From Hyphomonadaceae bacterium ML37 (GTDB lineage Bacteria; Pseudomonadota; Alphaproteobacteria; Caulobacterales; Maricaulaceae), in assembly GCA_027627685.1 (NCBI GenBank), contig CP091241.1, forward strand, positions 640,942-704,941: DNA of 64,000 nt, read 5' to 3'. Shown one piece after another: positions 18,249-26,483 of the stretch (within the stretch, counting starts at the first letter, position 1; each line of letters begins with the position of its first letter). Both the position numbers and the translations under genes were made by a program. The notes beneath the pieces are model-generated. The model was not told the DNA's origin. It ran no database searches and was given only the letters and a program-made list of their open reading frames with translations.

Positions 18249-18887
18249 TCAGTCCACCCTGTCAAACACATAGCCGCCCCGCGCCGGGCCCCAGATCAGC
18301 GTGCCCTCGGCGTCGAAGCCGCGGTCCCAGTTGGCGTGTCCCTGGGGGGTGTGGATGGAGCGCGACACTGTGCGCACCGCGCCGCGCAGGCCCGACGGAC
18401 AGGTGTCGAAATTCGACTGCCAATAGCCGTGGGCGATGCGGTGCACCTCGCCCGAGCAGCTCACCGCGCCCAGCTGGTCTTCGGCGATGCGCGCCGGATC
18501 GGCGTAGGCCCCCACCACGCTGGCCGGATCATTGAGGCTGTAGATGGTGCGCAGGACCAGGCGGTTATTCAGCTCCCAGATGCGGATGATGCGCTGGAAA
18601 TAGGGGCGTTGCTTGATCTCGGGGTCAAAATCGTCCGGGCTGGAGCCCAGGAAAGCGTTTTCCTGATAGAGCCAGATGCCGTCCTCGCGATCGGGCCAGA
18701 TGCGCACCGTCTCGCTTTCCACATAGCCCCAGCCCTCGGTACGCGACTGTTCAAGGGTGGAGAAAGACCCGATCAGCAGGCCCGCCAGCTCGTTGGCGCC
18801 GGGATAACCCGGCTCATCGTCCGGCTCCGCGGAGGCGGCCCAGGGCGCGGTGAGGCAAAGGCACAGTGCGGCGATCAGCATACGCAT
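18249..18887 (-). CDS. CpcT/CpeT-like secreted protein
   Basis: A 212-residue protein with a Sec signal peptide. Its body resembles the CpcT/CpeT family: LAGLLIGSFSTLEQS, then IWLYQENAFLG, QRIIRIWELNNR and SCSGEVHRIAHGYW. In cyanobacteria these attach bilins to phycobiliproteins. No phycobilisome genes exist here, and such homologues occur in non-photosynthetic bacteria with unknown, probably periplasmic, lipocalin-like roles. It is 13 nt after the deacetylase gene in the same operon. The family assignment rests on motif memory. Confidence 0.72.
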   Translation of the reverse strand: MRMLIAALCLCLTAPWAASAEPDDEPGYPGANELAGLLIGSFSTLEQSRTEGWGYVESETVRIWPDREDGIWLYQENAFLGSSPDDFDPEIKQRPYFQRIIRIWELNNRLVLRTIYSLNDPASVVGAYADPARIAEDQLGAVSCSGEVHRIAHGYWQSNFDTCPSGLRGAVRTVSRSIHTPQGHANWDRGFDAEGTLIWGPARGGYVFDRVD

Positions 18888-18900
18888 GGCGTGTCTCCTG

Positions 18901-19797
18901 TCAGGCTTCGGGCGCCGGCACGGCGGCGGCGAAGGCTTTGGCGATGTCTTCGCGGGTGGCGATCCAGACGCCGGTTTTGGAGGTCACGTACTCCAGGAAG
19001 GCTTCGAACGCGCCGATCCGGCCGGGCCGGCCGATGATGCGAAGATGCAGGCCCAGGCTCATTATGCGCGCACCCTCCTCGGCGGACTCTTTGCGGAGCC
19101 AGTCGAACGTGTCGCAGGCATAGGTCAGCCAGTCCTTCGCGGTCAGGGACGGGTCGAGCCAGAATTTCATGTCATTGGTGTCGAGCGCGTAGGGCAGGAC
19201 GATGATCGGCTTGGCCCCAGCGCCGCCGGGCAGATCCACGACATCCCAGAAGGGAAAATCGTCCGAGTAATCGTCCATGTGATAGAGATATCCGGCCTGC
19301 GCCAGCAGGCCGCGCGTGATGTCCGTATGCAGATAGCGCGACAGCCAGCCCGCCGGGCGCCGGCCGCAGGTCGCCTCAATGGACGTTCCGGCGCGGTCGA
19401 TGAAGGCGCGCTCTTTCTCCTCGTCCATGAAGGCCTGGAACTGCCATCGCCAGCCATGGCTGCACGGCTCGTCACCACGCGCCATCAGGGCCTTGGCGAT
19501 CCACGGCGCGCGCTCCAGCGCCTGGGCGCACACCGTCCAGGTGGCGGGCGTTCTGTACCGATCGAGCAGTTTAAGCACCCGCCCTGCGCCGCGATTGATC
19601 CCGTACTGATAATTGGTCTCGTTGCCATGCACCCGGATCGGTGCCTTGAGCGTCACGCCCAGCTCGTCCACCGGTTCGGGACCCTTGTCGCCGTCACGGA
19701 TATTGCGCTCGGCGCCCTCCTCGACATTGACGACGATGGAGAGGGCGAGCCTGGCGCCATTGGGCCAGGTGAAGCCGGGGGGAGGGGTGCGGGTCAT
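18901..19797 (-). CDS. polysaccharide deacetylase family protein (PuuE/allantoinase-like)
   Basis: A 298-residue NodB-homology protein of the PuuE-like branch. SIVVNVEEGAE replaces the usual catalytic Asp region, SHGWRW supplies metal-binding His, and GLHLRIIGRPGR is the late His/Arg motif. These enzymes hydrolyse cyclic amides or N-acetyl groups; this one is cytoplasmic, with no signal peptide. The ATG at 19797 overlaps the SDR stop (TGATG), indicating tight coupling; a TTG one codon earlier is possible. True substrate unknown. Confidence 0.88.
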   Translation of the reverse strand: MTRTPPPGFTWPNGARLALSIVVNVEEGAERNIRDGDKGPEPVDELGVTLKAPIRVHGNETNYQYGINRGAGRVLKLLDRYRTPATWTVCAQALERAPWIAKALMARGDEPCSHGWRWQFQAFMDEEKERAFIDRAGTSIEATCGRRPAGWLSRYLHTDITRGLLAQAGYLYHMDDYSDDFPFWDVVDLPGGAGAKPIIVLPYALDTNDMKFWLDPSLTAKDWLTYACDTFDWLRKESAEEGARIMSLGLHLRIIGRPGRIGAFEAFLEYVTSKTGVWIATREDIAKAFAAAVPAPEA

Positions 19798-20633
19798 CAA
19801 TGCGGCTCCTCGCCGCCCGACACATTCATGCTTTCCGCCGTGATGTATTCAGCTTCATCCGAGCACAGGAAGGCGACCGCCTTGGCGGTGTCTTCGGGTT
19901 TGCCGGGGCGTTTGAGCGGGATGCGGTCGGCCATGGCCTTGAGGTAATCCTCAACGCTGGCCGCGCCGACCACCTTGGAGAAATACTCGTTCTGCCAGGC
20001 GCCCAGCCCCGTGGTGACGTGGTTGGGGCAAACATTATTGACGGTGATCTGGTGCGGCCCCAGCTCGATGGCGGCAGAGCGCACGAGACCCACGAGGCCG
20101 TGCTTGGAGCTGGTATAGGCCTGGGCGTGGGGGAAGCCGGATTTCGCCGCCTGGCTGGCGATATTGATGATGCGTCCGCCCTTGCCCTGTTCCACCATCA
20201 CTTCGGCGGCGGCCTTGATGCCGAAAAAGCACCCGGTCAGATTCACATCGATCACCGCGCGCCAGTCATTGGCGGTGACGTCCAGCAAAGGCTTCATGAT
20301 ATAGCCGATGCCGGCATTGTTCACCCAGATGTCCAGCGAGCCATGGGTGTCGCGGGCATGGTGGGCCAGCGCGCGCATCTGTTCGAGATCGCGCACATCG
20401 CACACGCAGGTTGACGCCTGGCCGCCCGCCGCGCGGATGTCCGCCGCGATGGCCTCCATCTCGTCGGTCGCGCCGATATGCTGCGCCGGGGTGGCCGGGT
20501 CGGCGGCCTGAACGATGTCGGAAATCACCACCGCCGCGCCTTCGGACGCCAGACGCAGGGCGATGGCCTCGCCCAGCCCCTTGCGACGGCCGGAGCCGGT
20601 GACGACGGCGGTCTTGCCGGTAAAGCGTCCCAT
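19797..20633 (-). CDS. short-chain dehydrogenase/reductase
   Basis: A 278-residue classical SDR. The cofactor motif is VTGSGRRKGLG, the structural motif is NNAGIGY, and the catalytic Tyr and Lys are in YTSSKHG. The sequence style is of 3-oxoacyl or hydroxybutyrate dehydrogenases. A 14-residue-longer cofactor loop (GSGRRKGLGEAIA) departs slightly from TGxxxGIG. It is coupled to the deacetylase, and 12 nt follow the REDY-like gene. Confidence 0.92.
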   Translation of the reverse strand: MGRFTGKTAVVTGSGRRKGLGEAIALRLASEGAAVVISDIVQAADPATPAQHIGATDEMEAIAADIRAAGGQASTCVCDVRDLEQMRALAHHARDTHGSLDIWVNNAGIGYIMKPLLDVTANDWRAVIDVNLTGCFFGIKAAAEVMVEQGKGGRIINIASQAAKSGFPHAQAYTSSKHGLVGLVRSAAIELGPHQITVNNVCPNHVTTGLGAWQNEYFSKVVGAASVEDYLKAMADRIPLKRPGKPEDTAKAVAFLCSDEAEYITAESMNVSGGEEPH

Positions 20634-20645
20634 GATGCGCCTGCC

Positions 20646-20960
20646 TCAGCCCAGCTTGTCGGTCAGGATGAAGGAGAGATCGTCGGCCATGGCCTGAAAC
20701 TCGCCGGCGATTTTCTGCATGGTCTCGGTCGAAACCTCGCCGCCGAATGTCTCCATGTCGTTCACGTCGATGATCTCGATATAGGCATAGGGCGGTTTGG
20801 CGTCGGAGCCGAGCAGGCCGGCCGATTTGAACACCTCGAAGCTGTCCACCGATTTGAGGCCGTTCACCGTCGGCAGGTCTTTTGCCTTGGCCCAGGCTTC
20901 GTAATCGGCGGCGGTGACGCCGGGTTTCAGATTGAACAGGGCGATGATTCGTGTGGTCAT
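20646..20960 (-). CDS. REDY-like (HapK-type) dimeric alpha/beta-barrel protein
   Basis: A 104-residue protein beginning MTTRIIALFNLKPGVTAADY, with YIEIIDVNDME in the middle. This pattern fits the REDY-like family of ferredoxin-fold proteins related to EthD. Such proteins may handle small hydrophobic intermediates. The ATG at 20960 has GGAGGAG upstream; the 40-residue extension is rejected. It is the first gene of the operon and is divergent from the methyltransferase. Confidence 0.78.
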   Translation of the reverse strand: MTTRIIALFNLKPGVTAADYEAWAKAKDLPTVNGLKSVDSFEVFKSAGLLGSDAKPPYAYIEIIDVNDMETFGGEVSTETMQKIAGEFQAMADDLSFILTDKLG

Positions 20961-21044
20961 GGCTGGGTCTCCTCCCCGGATGGGTCCGGCGGCTTGCGGC
21001 AAAGCGGCGCATAAGCGCAGGCCATATTGGCGGCGATCGGCTAT

Positions 21045-21060
21045 AAATGGTATATCATTT
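21045..21060. promoter_or_regulatory. palindrome in divergent promoter region
   Basis: AAATGGTATATCATTT, an imperfect 16-bp palindrome in an AT-rich patch between the REDY-like gene and the methyltransferase. Its position between two start codons suits a shared operator. No regulator gene is adjacent. Confidence 0.4.
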
Positions 21061-21133
21061 GAAATCGGCGGCTTTGCCAAGTCAGTATGCTAAAGAATTA
21101 CACCGCCGCCAGCCGAGACAGAGGTGAACCGTC

Positions 21134-22369
21134 ATGCCCGAAGACCGCTCCAAGCCCATTCTGGCCGATGCGCCGGCCTATGACGGCCCGCCCGATTACC
21201 GCCTGGTGGGGCGTCACGGCATGTTTCCCCACACCAGTCATGACGAGACCGAGCGCTTCAATTTCCTCGCCCACATGAACCGCCATCTGGCCAGCCGCGT
21301 GCTGCCCGGCGTGAAGGATGCGTTCGAGGCGCGGGTCGAACCGGCGCGCACGCGTAAAGAGGGTCCGTTCAAATCCCGCCACGACGTGCGCAAGGCGCTC
21401 ACCGCCGATCCGGCCTTCCAGATATGGTCGGCCCTGCGCCGCGCCACCATGGAACAGCGCCAGCAGGCCGGGCGCTGGGTCACGCTGCGCCAGGGCGAGG
21501 CGCTCAACGCCCGCGCCGCGGAGCTGACCGATGGCGATGACCGGCTCGAGCTGGACGCGGCCTTCGAGACTCCGCGCTATCTGGCGGCGGTGGACCATCA
21601 CTGCATGCCCGGCAGCTATCACACCGAAATCGTGCCCGGCGATATCACCGGCGCGGCCAATTATGATTGCGGCCTGTTCGCCACCACGGGCGGGGCGCTG
21701 GGCCGGTATAATGATGGCGGCGGCCAGGCGGTGGCGGCCTGGGTGAAGAAGAATTTGCCGGACTTCAAGCCCAGACGCATTCTCGATCTGGGCTGCGGGC
21801 TTGGCCATAACGTGCTGCCGCTGGCTGAAGCCTTCCCGGACGCGGAAGTGGTTGGCGTGGATTCCGGCGCGCCCATGCTGCGCTACGGGCTGGCGCGCGC
21901 CAAGGCGATGGGGGTGGAGAATGTCCGCTTCATCCAGGCCGACGCCGAGGATCTCTCACGCTTCGCCGATGACAGCTTTGACTGGGTGCAGACCACCATG
22001 TTCCTGCACGAAACCAGCAAGAGCGCCATGGAGCGCATTTTCGCCGAGACACGCCGGGTGCTCAAACCCGGCGGCATCGTGCTGCACGTCGAGCAGCCGC
22101 AATACACCGACGCGATGCCGCTCTATGAGCAGGCGATCCGCGACTGGGATGCGTTCTACAATAACGAGCCGTTCTGGACGACCATGCACGAGATCGATCT
22201 CGATGACCTGATGATCCGCGCCGGCTTCAAGGATGACAGCGTGCTCCATGGCGGCGTGGCCGCGGTGGTGGACGCCAAGCTGTTCCCGTCATCGGGCGAG
22301 GACGCCGTCGAGGACTACGGGCGCAAGGCCGCCTGGCATGTCATCGGCGCCAAGAAGGAAGCCGCGTAA
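21134..22369 (+). CDS. class I SAM-dependent methyltransferase with long N-terminal extension
   Basis: A 411-residue protein. Residues about 1-210 match no domain I recognise (conserved-looking DYRLVGRHGMFPHTSHDE, and HHCMPGSYHTEIVPGD). Residues 215-400 are a Rossmann methyltransferase domain with RILDLGCGLGHNVLPLA and a typical post-motif II segment (TRRVLKPGGIVLHVEQPQ). Substrate unknown. It overlaps the next small gene by one base (TAATG) and is divergent from the REDY/SDR/deacetylase operon, so it may act in the same pathway. Confidence 0.88.
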   Translation: MPEDRSKPILADAPAYDGPPDYRLVGRHGMFPHTSHDETERFNFLAHMNRHLASRVLPGVKDAFEARVEPARTRKEGPFKSRHDVRKALTADPAFQIWSALRRATMEQRQQAGRWVTLRQGEALNARAAELTDGDDRLELDAAFETPRYLAAVDHHCMPGSYHTEIVPGDITGAANYDCGLFATTGGALGRYNDGGGQAVAAWVKKNLPDFKPRRILDLGCGLGHNVLPLAEAFPDAEVVGVDSGAPMLRYGLARAKAMGVENVRFIQADAEDLSRFADDSFDWVQTTMFLHETSKSAMERIFAETRRVLKPGGIVLHVEQPQYTDAMPLYEQAIRDWDAFYNNEPFWTTMHEIDLDDLMIRAGFKDDSVLHGGVAAVVDAKLFPSSGEDAVEDYGRKAAWHVIGAKKEAA

Positions 22370-22725
22370 TGACGTTTGACCCCCTCTCTCAGGCCGGCGC
22401 CAAGGCACGCGGCAAGCGGCCCTGGTTTCTGGAAAGTCAGGACGCCGAGCGCGTCATGAACATCGTCATGGCGCTGGCCCAGGAAGTCTCGGTGATGCGC
22501 CAGCGCCTCGACACAGTGGAGCGGCTTCTGGAGACGCGCGGCGTCATCACCCGCGCCGATATCGAGGCCTTCACGCCCACCAAGGCCGAGGCTGATGAAC
22601 GCGGCGCGTGGAATCAGGAATTCATCGCCCGCATCCTGCGCATCGTGCAGCAGGAGAACGAAGCGATCACTCGTCCCGACGAGGTGAGCTCGGAAGACGC
22701 CGCGCGCGAGTTCCAGGACCATTAG
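22369..22725 (+). CDS. hypothetical protein coupled to methyltransferase
   Basis: A 118-residue acidic, helical protein (AERVMNIVMALAQEVSVMRQ, then RQRLDTVERLLETRG) that probably forms a coiled coil in its centre. I do not recognise the family. Start and stop overlap with the methyltransferase (TAATG) imply translational coupling, so it is likely a partner or regulator of that enzyme. Its stop overlaps the convergent HicB-like stop. Confidence 0.72.
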   Translation: MTFDPLSQAGAKARGKRPWFLESQDAERVMNIVMALAQEVSVMRQRLDTVERLLETRGVITRADIEAFTPTKAEADERGAWNQEFIARILRIVQQENEAITRPDEVSSEDAAREFQDH

Positions 22726-22985
22726 GTGCTGCCGGCCTGAAGCGTGATGTACACCGCGAGGCCGTTGCCGATTTTCGCGCCGGTCATCCCGCTCAGGTTT
22801 GAAGGCTCCGGCATCGCCCAACCGTCTTCCAGCAGCCCTTCGACGTGAAACGCCAGGGCTTCCTGCGCCATGGCCCGGGCCTTATCAAGCGTCGCGCCAG
22901 CCGCAATGCAGCCGGGAAAATCCGGGAAGGACACCCCGAAATCGCTGTCGTCGTCCTTGTGGATGAGGGCGATGTACTCGGCCAT
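22722..22985 (-). CDS. HicB-family antitoxin-like protein, orphan
   Basis: An 87-residue protein with the HicB RNase-H-like half fold (MAEYIALIHKDDDSDFGVSF, then DFPGCIAAGATLDKARAMAQ). HicB proteins neutralise the HicA mRNA nuclease. Only 67 bp separate it from the upstream gene, and no HicA-sized ORF lies on either side, so it is a solitary HicB-like regulator. It lacks an obvious C-terminal DNA-binding domain. The ATG at 22985 is preferred over one eight codons earlier. Confidence 0.85.
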   Translation of the reverse strand: MAEYIALIHKDDDSDFGVSFPDFPGCIAAGATLDKARAMAQEALAFHVEGLLEDGWAMPEPSNLSGMTGAKIGNGLAVYITLQAGST

Positions 22986-23052
22986 GCGGCCACAATATCC
23001 GCGCCTCATTGATCTGAAAAGCGGCCGTTGGGCGGGGCGTAATACCCGCCTC

Positions 23053-24174
23053 CTAACCCTCCGTCTCCAGATCGGTGACCATCAGGGCGGCTTCGAAATC
23101 GGGCAGGAGGTCGAACGCCTCCGGCGCCGTCATCACATTGTGGCGCCGGCCGCGGGTCCAGAAGCGCCAGTAGGACGAGACGTGCTGGATGCGGCCGATA
23201 TCCTCGCCCATCTCCACGAACAGGCGCGGCGCGCGCGCCATAAAGGCTTTGAGCGCCGCCGGGTCGCCGCGCTCCACGAAACGCGTGAACTCGTCATTGT
23301 ATTCGCCCAGGCGTGATTTCAGGCGGGCCCAGCGCCGGGCGGAGAGCTGGGTGATGGACTCGATCACGCCGTGCAGCTCGGCACGGTCCGCCGGAGACAG
23401 GCCGGGTATCCGCACGCCCTTGATATCCTTGATGAAGGCGGCGAGATCCGCATAGCACTCGCCGGCGCGCCAGCTGTAATAGAGCGTGCCCTTCCAGCCG
23501 AACACGCCTTCGCGGTATTCGCGGGCGGTCATGCGCAGCGCATCGCGCAGGACGGCCAGCTGCGGCGAATCTTCATCCTCGAACAGGACTTTGGCCAGGC
23601 GGCGCGATTTGTCGAGGGAATCCATGGAGGCCTTGCCCATGGCCTTGCGCACCAGAAGATCGATCTGGCTGGCGACAAATTCAGTGATCTGGCGCAGCTC
23701 GTCATCCGAAATGGCGAAATAGCAGGACGCCACGGTCTCGCCACTGCGCCGGAAATACTCATGCAGAAGATAGGGATCAAAGGATGGCAGAAGCGCCAGC
23801 GCGCGCAGGCGCGCCACATCCGCGGCGAACGCCGTCTCGCCCGGCCCCACGCCCAGATGCTGGGCCAGCTGGGTCTCAAATCGCGGGTGTTCGACGAAAA
23901 TGGAATGGCCGCCCATGTCCAGATCGCGGTCGCTGATCGGCACGATGACCTTGGTGGCCGATGTGCGCGATCCGCCCAGCTCCTCGCGCTCCCAGGCGCG
24001 CAAGGTGTGCTTGACGATGAAGGCCCGGTTCAGCCGCGCATTGCGGAACATGGGGTTCTTCGCCCAGTCCGGCTCATGGCAATGGCGCTCGCGGATCGAT
24101 ACCAGATCGATCACGCGGCTCGTCGAGCCGCCGCGCTTGAGCAGACTTAACTTGCCATAGCCGTCTTTCGCCAT
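23053..24174 (-). CDS. conserved hypothetical protein, 373 aa
   Basis: A soluble protein with no signal peptide or membrane segment. It begins MAKDGYGKLSLLKRGGSTSR, mentions DRDLDMGGHSIFVEHPRF near residue 88, and has a mostly helical body with TLYYSWRAGECYADLAAF and a Trp/Arg-rich patch (YWRFWTRGRRHNV). I do not recognise the family or any catalytic motif. It looks like a genuine gene: codon use matches the neighbours and the ORF is long and clean. It is divergent from the cupin gene. Confidence 0.8.
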   Translation of the reverse strand: MAKDGYGKLSLLKRGGSTSRVIDLVSIRERHCHEPDWAKNPMFRNARLNRAFIVKHTLRAWEREELGGSRTSATKVIVPISDRDLDMGGHSIFVEHPRFETQLAQHLGVGPGETAFAADVARLRALALLPSFDPYLLHEYFRRSGETVASCYFAISDDELRQITEFVASQIDLLVRKAMGKASMDSLDKSRRLAKVLFEDEDSPQLAVLRDALRMTAREYREGVFGWKGTLYYSWRAGECYADLAAFIKDIKGVRIPGLSPADRAELHGVIESITQLSARRWARLKSRLGEYNDEFTRFVERGDPAALKAFMARAPRLFVEMGEDIGRIQHVSSYWRFWTRGRRHNVMTAPEAFDLLPDFEAALMVTDLETEG

Positions 24175-24257
24175 GTGACCGGGGCCGCTAGAACCAGTGA
24201 AGAAACCAGTCCTAGCAAGCCTGTGTGAGCGCAGGGTTAACCGGCGGGAGGCGGGCC

Positions 24258-24737
24258 ATGATGGCGATCAGCGGCGATTTGGGCGTCCAGGAAATCGTGC
24301 GGATGCTGGGGCTCCAGCCTCATCCAGAAGGCGGATGGTATGGCGAGACGTTCCGGGCCGGGCCCGGGCCGGACGGCGCCCGCGAAGCGGCCACCGCCAT
24401 CTACTTCCTGCTGGCCGCCGACCAGGTGTCCGCCTGGCATGTGGTGGACGCGGTGGAAGTCTGGCTGTGGCATGCCGGCGCGCCGCTGGTCCTGACGGTG
24501 AGTGAGGACGGCGTCAGCGCGCGGGCCGTGCGGCTGGGGCCGGACCTGCGCGGCGGCGAACGGCCCCAGGCGGTGGTGCCCGCCGGCGCGTGGCAGGCGG
24601 CCGAATCGCTGGGCGCGTGGACGCTGGTCAGCTGCGTGGTCGCGCCGGGCTTCCGGTTTGAAGGTTTTGAACTGGCGCCGCCGCATTGGCGCCCGGGTCC
24701 GGACGGGCCGCCGCCCCGCACTTCAGGCCGCGCCTGA
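24258..24737 (+). CDS. cupin-fold protein (DUF985)
   Basis: A 159-residue protein of the DUF985 cupin group: IVRMLGLQPHPEGGWYGETF at the start, AIYFLLAADQVSAWHVVDAVE in the middle and a C-terminal VAPGFRFEGFELA. The fold is that of RmlC-like cupins, often binding a metal or sugar. Function is unknown. Start at 24258 follows GGGAGGCGGGCC; the next codon is also ATG. Confidence 0.88.
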   Translation: MMAISGDLGVQEIVRMLGLQPHPEGGWYGETFRAGPGPDGAREAATAIYFLLAADQVSAWHVVDAVEVWLWHAGAPLVLTVSEDGVSARAVRLGPDLRGGERPQAVVPAGAWQAAESLGAWTLVSCVVAPGFRFEGFELAPPHWRPGPDGPPPRTSGRA

Positions 24738-24752
24738 GACCCCGCCTGAGGT

Positions 24753-25484
24753 TCAGCGGCCGCCTTGTTCCAGCGTGCGGCGGATATAGGCGGCGCTGGG
24801 CCGGCCGCCATAACCCATGGCCGTATTCACCGAGATGTCCAGCGTGCTTCCGTCATAGTCCGCGCGTGGTGTCTCACCGACGCCGATGCGCACGGTCTTC
24901 AGATCCCGCAGAGAACGGCGCGAGGCCTGCTCGGCGGCCAGAGTGACCATCACCATGGTGTCGATGATATAGGCGTTCTGGTCGGGCGCCGGCGCGGCCA
25001 GCTCGGCGCGCACATTCTGACGCGACAGGCGCGCCAGCCGGTCGGCCATGTCGCGCGCGGCGCCCTGGAGCTGGGCATTGCTGGCGGGCGCAGCGACCAG
25101 CGTATGGGCGCGGCCCATGGGCTCCACCGCCACGCCGTCGGGCCGGTCATCGGGGAAATACGTCCAGCCGCCAATGCGAGAGACGCGCAGCAGGACAGTC
25201 TCGGTATCGGTGATCCAGACATCGCCGCCGCCGGATGCGCTGGTGCGCTGCACGGCGAAGACTTCCTGCGCGCCCTCCACCCAGATCAGGGCAGGTTCGG
25301 CGGACCGGTCGAACACGAAACGGCCGCGCCCGTCCGTGCGCTCATACCAGAGCGACGGTTCCGCGCGTCCGGTCTGTGACGAGACCAGGCGGTCAAACGG
25401 ATTCGATTGTGCGGCCCCGTCCGCTGGGAAAAGCGCCCAAGCCCCGGCGCTCACAGCGAACAGGAGGATCATTCCCCTGAACAT
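24753..25484 (-). CDS. secreted hypothetical protein (possible DUF4908)
   Basis: A 243-residue exported protein with a Sec signal peptide (MFRGMILLFAVSAGAWALFP..., cleaved near AAQ). The body has WYERTDGRGRFVFDRS, GGGDVWITDTETVLLRVSR and a C-terminal GYGGRPSAAYIRRTLEQ. It resembles the alphaproteobacterial DUF4908 family as I remember it, but I cannot confirm it. Function unknown. It stands 63 bp from phaB on the same strand. Confidence 0.7.
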   Translation of the reverse strand: MFRGMILLFAVSAGAWALFPADGAAQSNPFDRLVSSQTGRAEPSLWYERTDGRGRFVFDRSAEPALIWVEGAQEVFAVQRTSASGGGDVWITDTETVLLRVSRIGGWTYFPDDRPDGVAVEPMGRAHTLVAAPASNAQLQGAARDMADRLARLSRQNVRAELAAPAPDQNAYIIDTMVMVTLAAEQASRRSLRDLKTVRIGVGETPRADYDGSTLDISVNTAMGYGGRPSAAYIRRTLEQGGR

Positions 25485-25547
25485 GGAGGGGAAGCTGCAA
25501 GCGCATATGGGCGATTTTCAGGCAGGCGCTGCACGGAAAATTCCGCG

Positions 25548-26273
25548 CTATCCGGCCATGTACTGCCCGCCATTGGCCGACAGGGTGGCGCCGGTGATGA
25601 AACCCGCCTCATCGCTCACCAGAAAGCTCACGCAGCGCGCGATCTCTTCCGCTGCGCCGAGGCGTCCCACCGGGATGGAGCCCACGATCTGTTCGCGCAC
25701 CGCTTCGGGGACGGCCATGACCATGTCGGTGGCGATATAGCCGGGGCAGATCGCGTTGACGGTGATGTTGCGCCGGGCGCCTTCCTGGGCCAGAGCCCGG
25801 GTGAAGCCCAGATCGCCCGCCTTGGCGGCGGAGTAGTTGGCCTGCGCAAACTGGCCCTTCTGTCCATTGATGGAGGAGATGGTGACGATGCGCCCGAACC
25901 CGCGATCGCGCATGCCGTTCCACACATTGTGCGTCATGTTGAACACGCCAGTCAGATTGGTGTCGATCACCTCGCTCCATTGCTGCGGGGTCATCTTGTG
26001 GAACGGCGCATCCCGCGTGATCCCGGCATTGTTGACCAGGATGTCCACGGCGCCGTGCGCGGCCTCGACCGCCGCCACGCCGTCGCGGCAGGCCTCATAG
26101 TCGCCCACCGACCATTTATAGGCCTTGATCCCGGTCTCGCCGGTGAAGGTCTTGGCGGCCTCGTCATTGCCGGCGTAATTGGCCGCCACCTCATATCCGG
26201 CCGCTTTCAGCGCCACGCTGATGGCCTTGCCGATCCCGCGCGTTCCCCCGGTCACAAGCGCCGTTCTCGCCAT
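25548..26273 (-). CDS. phaB: acetoacetyl-CoA reductase
   Basis: A 241-residue SDR reducing acetoacetyl-CoA to (R)-3-hydroxybutyryl-CoA for polyhydroxybutyrate synthesis. It shows VTGGTRGIGKAIS, NNAGITRD and the catalytic YSAAKAG, with the PhaB-typical MTHNVWNGMRDRGFGRI and ATLSANGGQYMAG. It is divergent from phaR, the PHA regulator, across 210 bp. The synthase phaC is not in this window. Confidence 0.94.
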   Translation of the reverse strand: MARTALVTGGTRGIGKAISVALKAAGYEVAANYAGNDEAAKTFTGETGIKAYKWSVGDYEACRDGVAAVEAAHGAVDILVNNAGITRDAPFHKMTPQQWSEVIDTNLTGVFNMTHNVWNGMRDRGFGRIVTISSINGQKGQFAQANYSAAKAGDLGFTRALAQEGARRNITVNAICPGYIATDMVMAVPEAVREQIVGSIPVGRLGAAEEIARCVSFLVSDEAGFITGATLSANGGQYMAG

Positions 26274-26312
26274 AAAGAAATACTCCCTGTCCCTGACTGC
26301 GAAGTGTGCTTA

Positions 26313-26324
26313 TGCTGCGCAGCA
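26313..26324. promoter_or_regulatory. TGC-rich palindrome, candidate PhaR operator
   Basis: TGCTGCGCAGCA, a perfect 12-bp palindrome, 39 bp upstream of the phaB start, followed by CTGCAG at 26339-26344 and further GCAGC blocks. PhaR proteins bind TGC-rich (CTGC...GCAG) sites, so this is a reasonable operator for phaB and/or phaR autoregulation. Confidence 0.5.
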
Positions 26325-26483
26325 ATCGACACCCGCACCTGCAGCATCCGCCGCAGCATAGCGGGGGCAGGCGCTGACGCCAGCGCTTTGTTTGAATGTG
26401 AAAGTTAATCGCGCCGCTCCGGGAATGAAAGCCTCAGCCCGGCCGGCGCGCCGCCCCGCGGGGCGGTCAGGAAGGAGCCTGTC

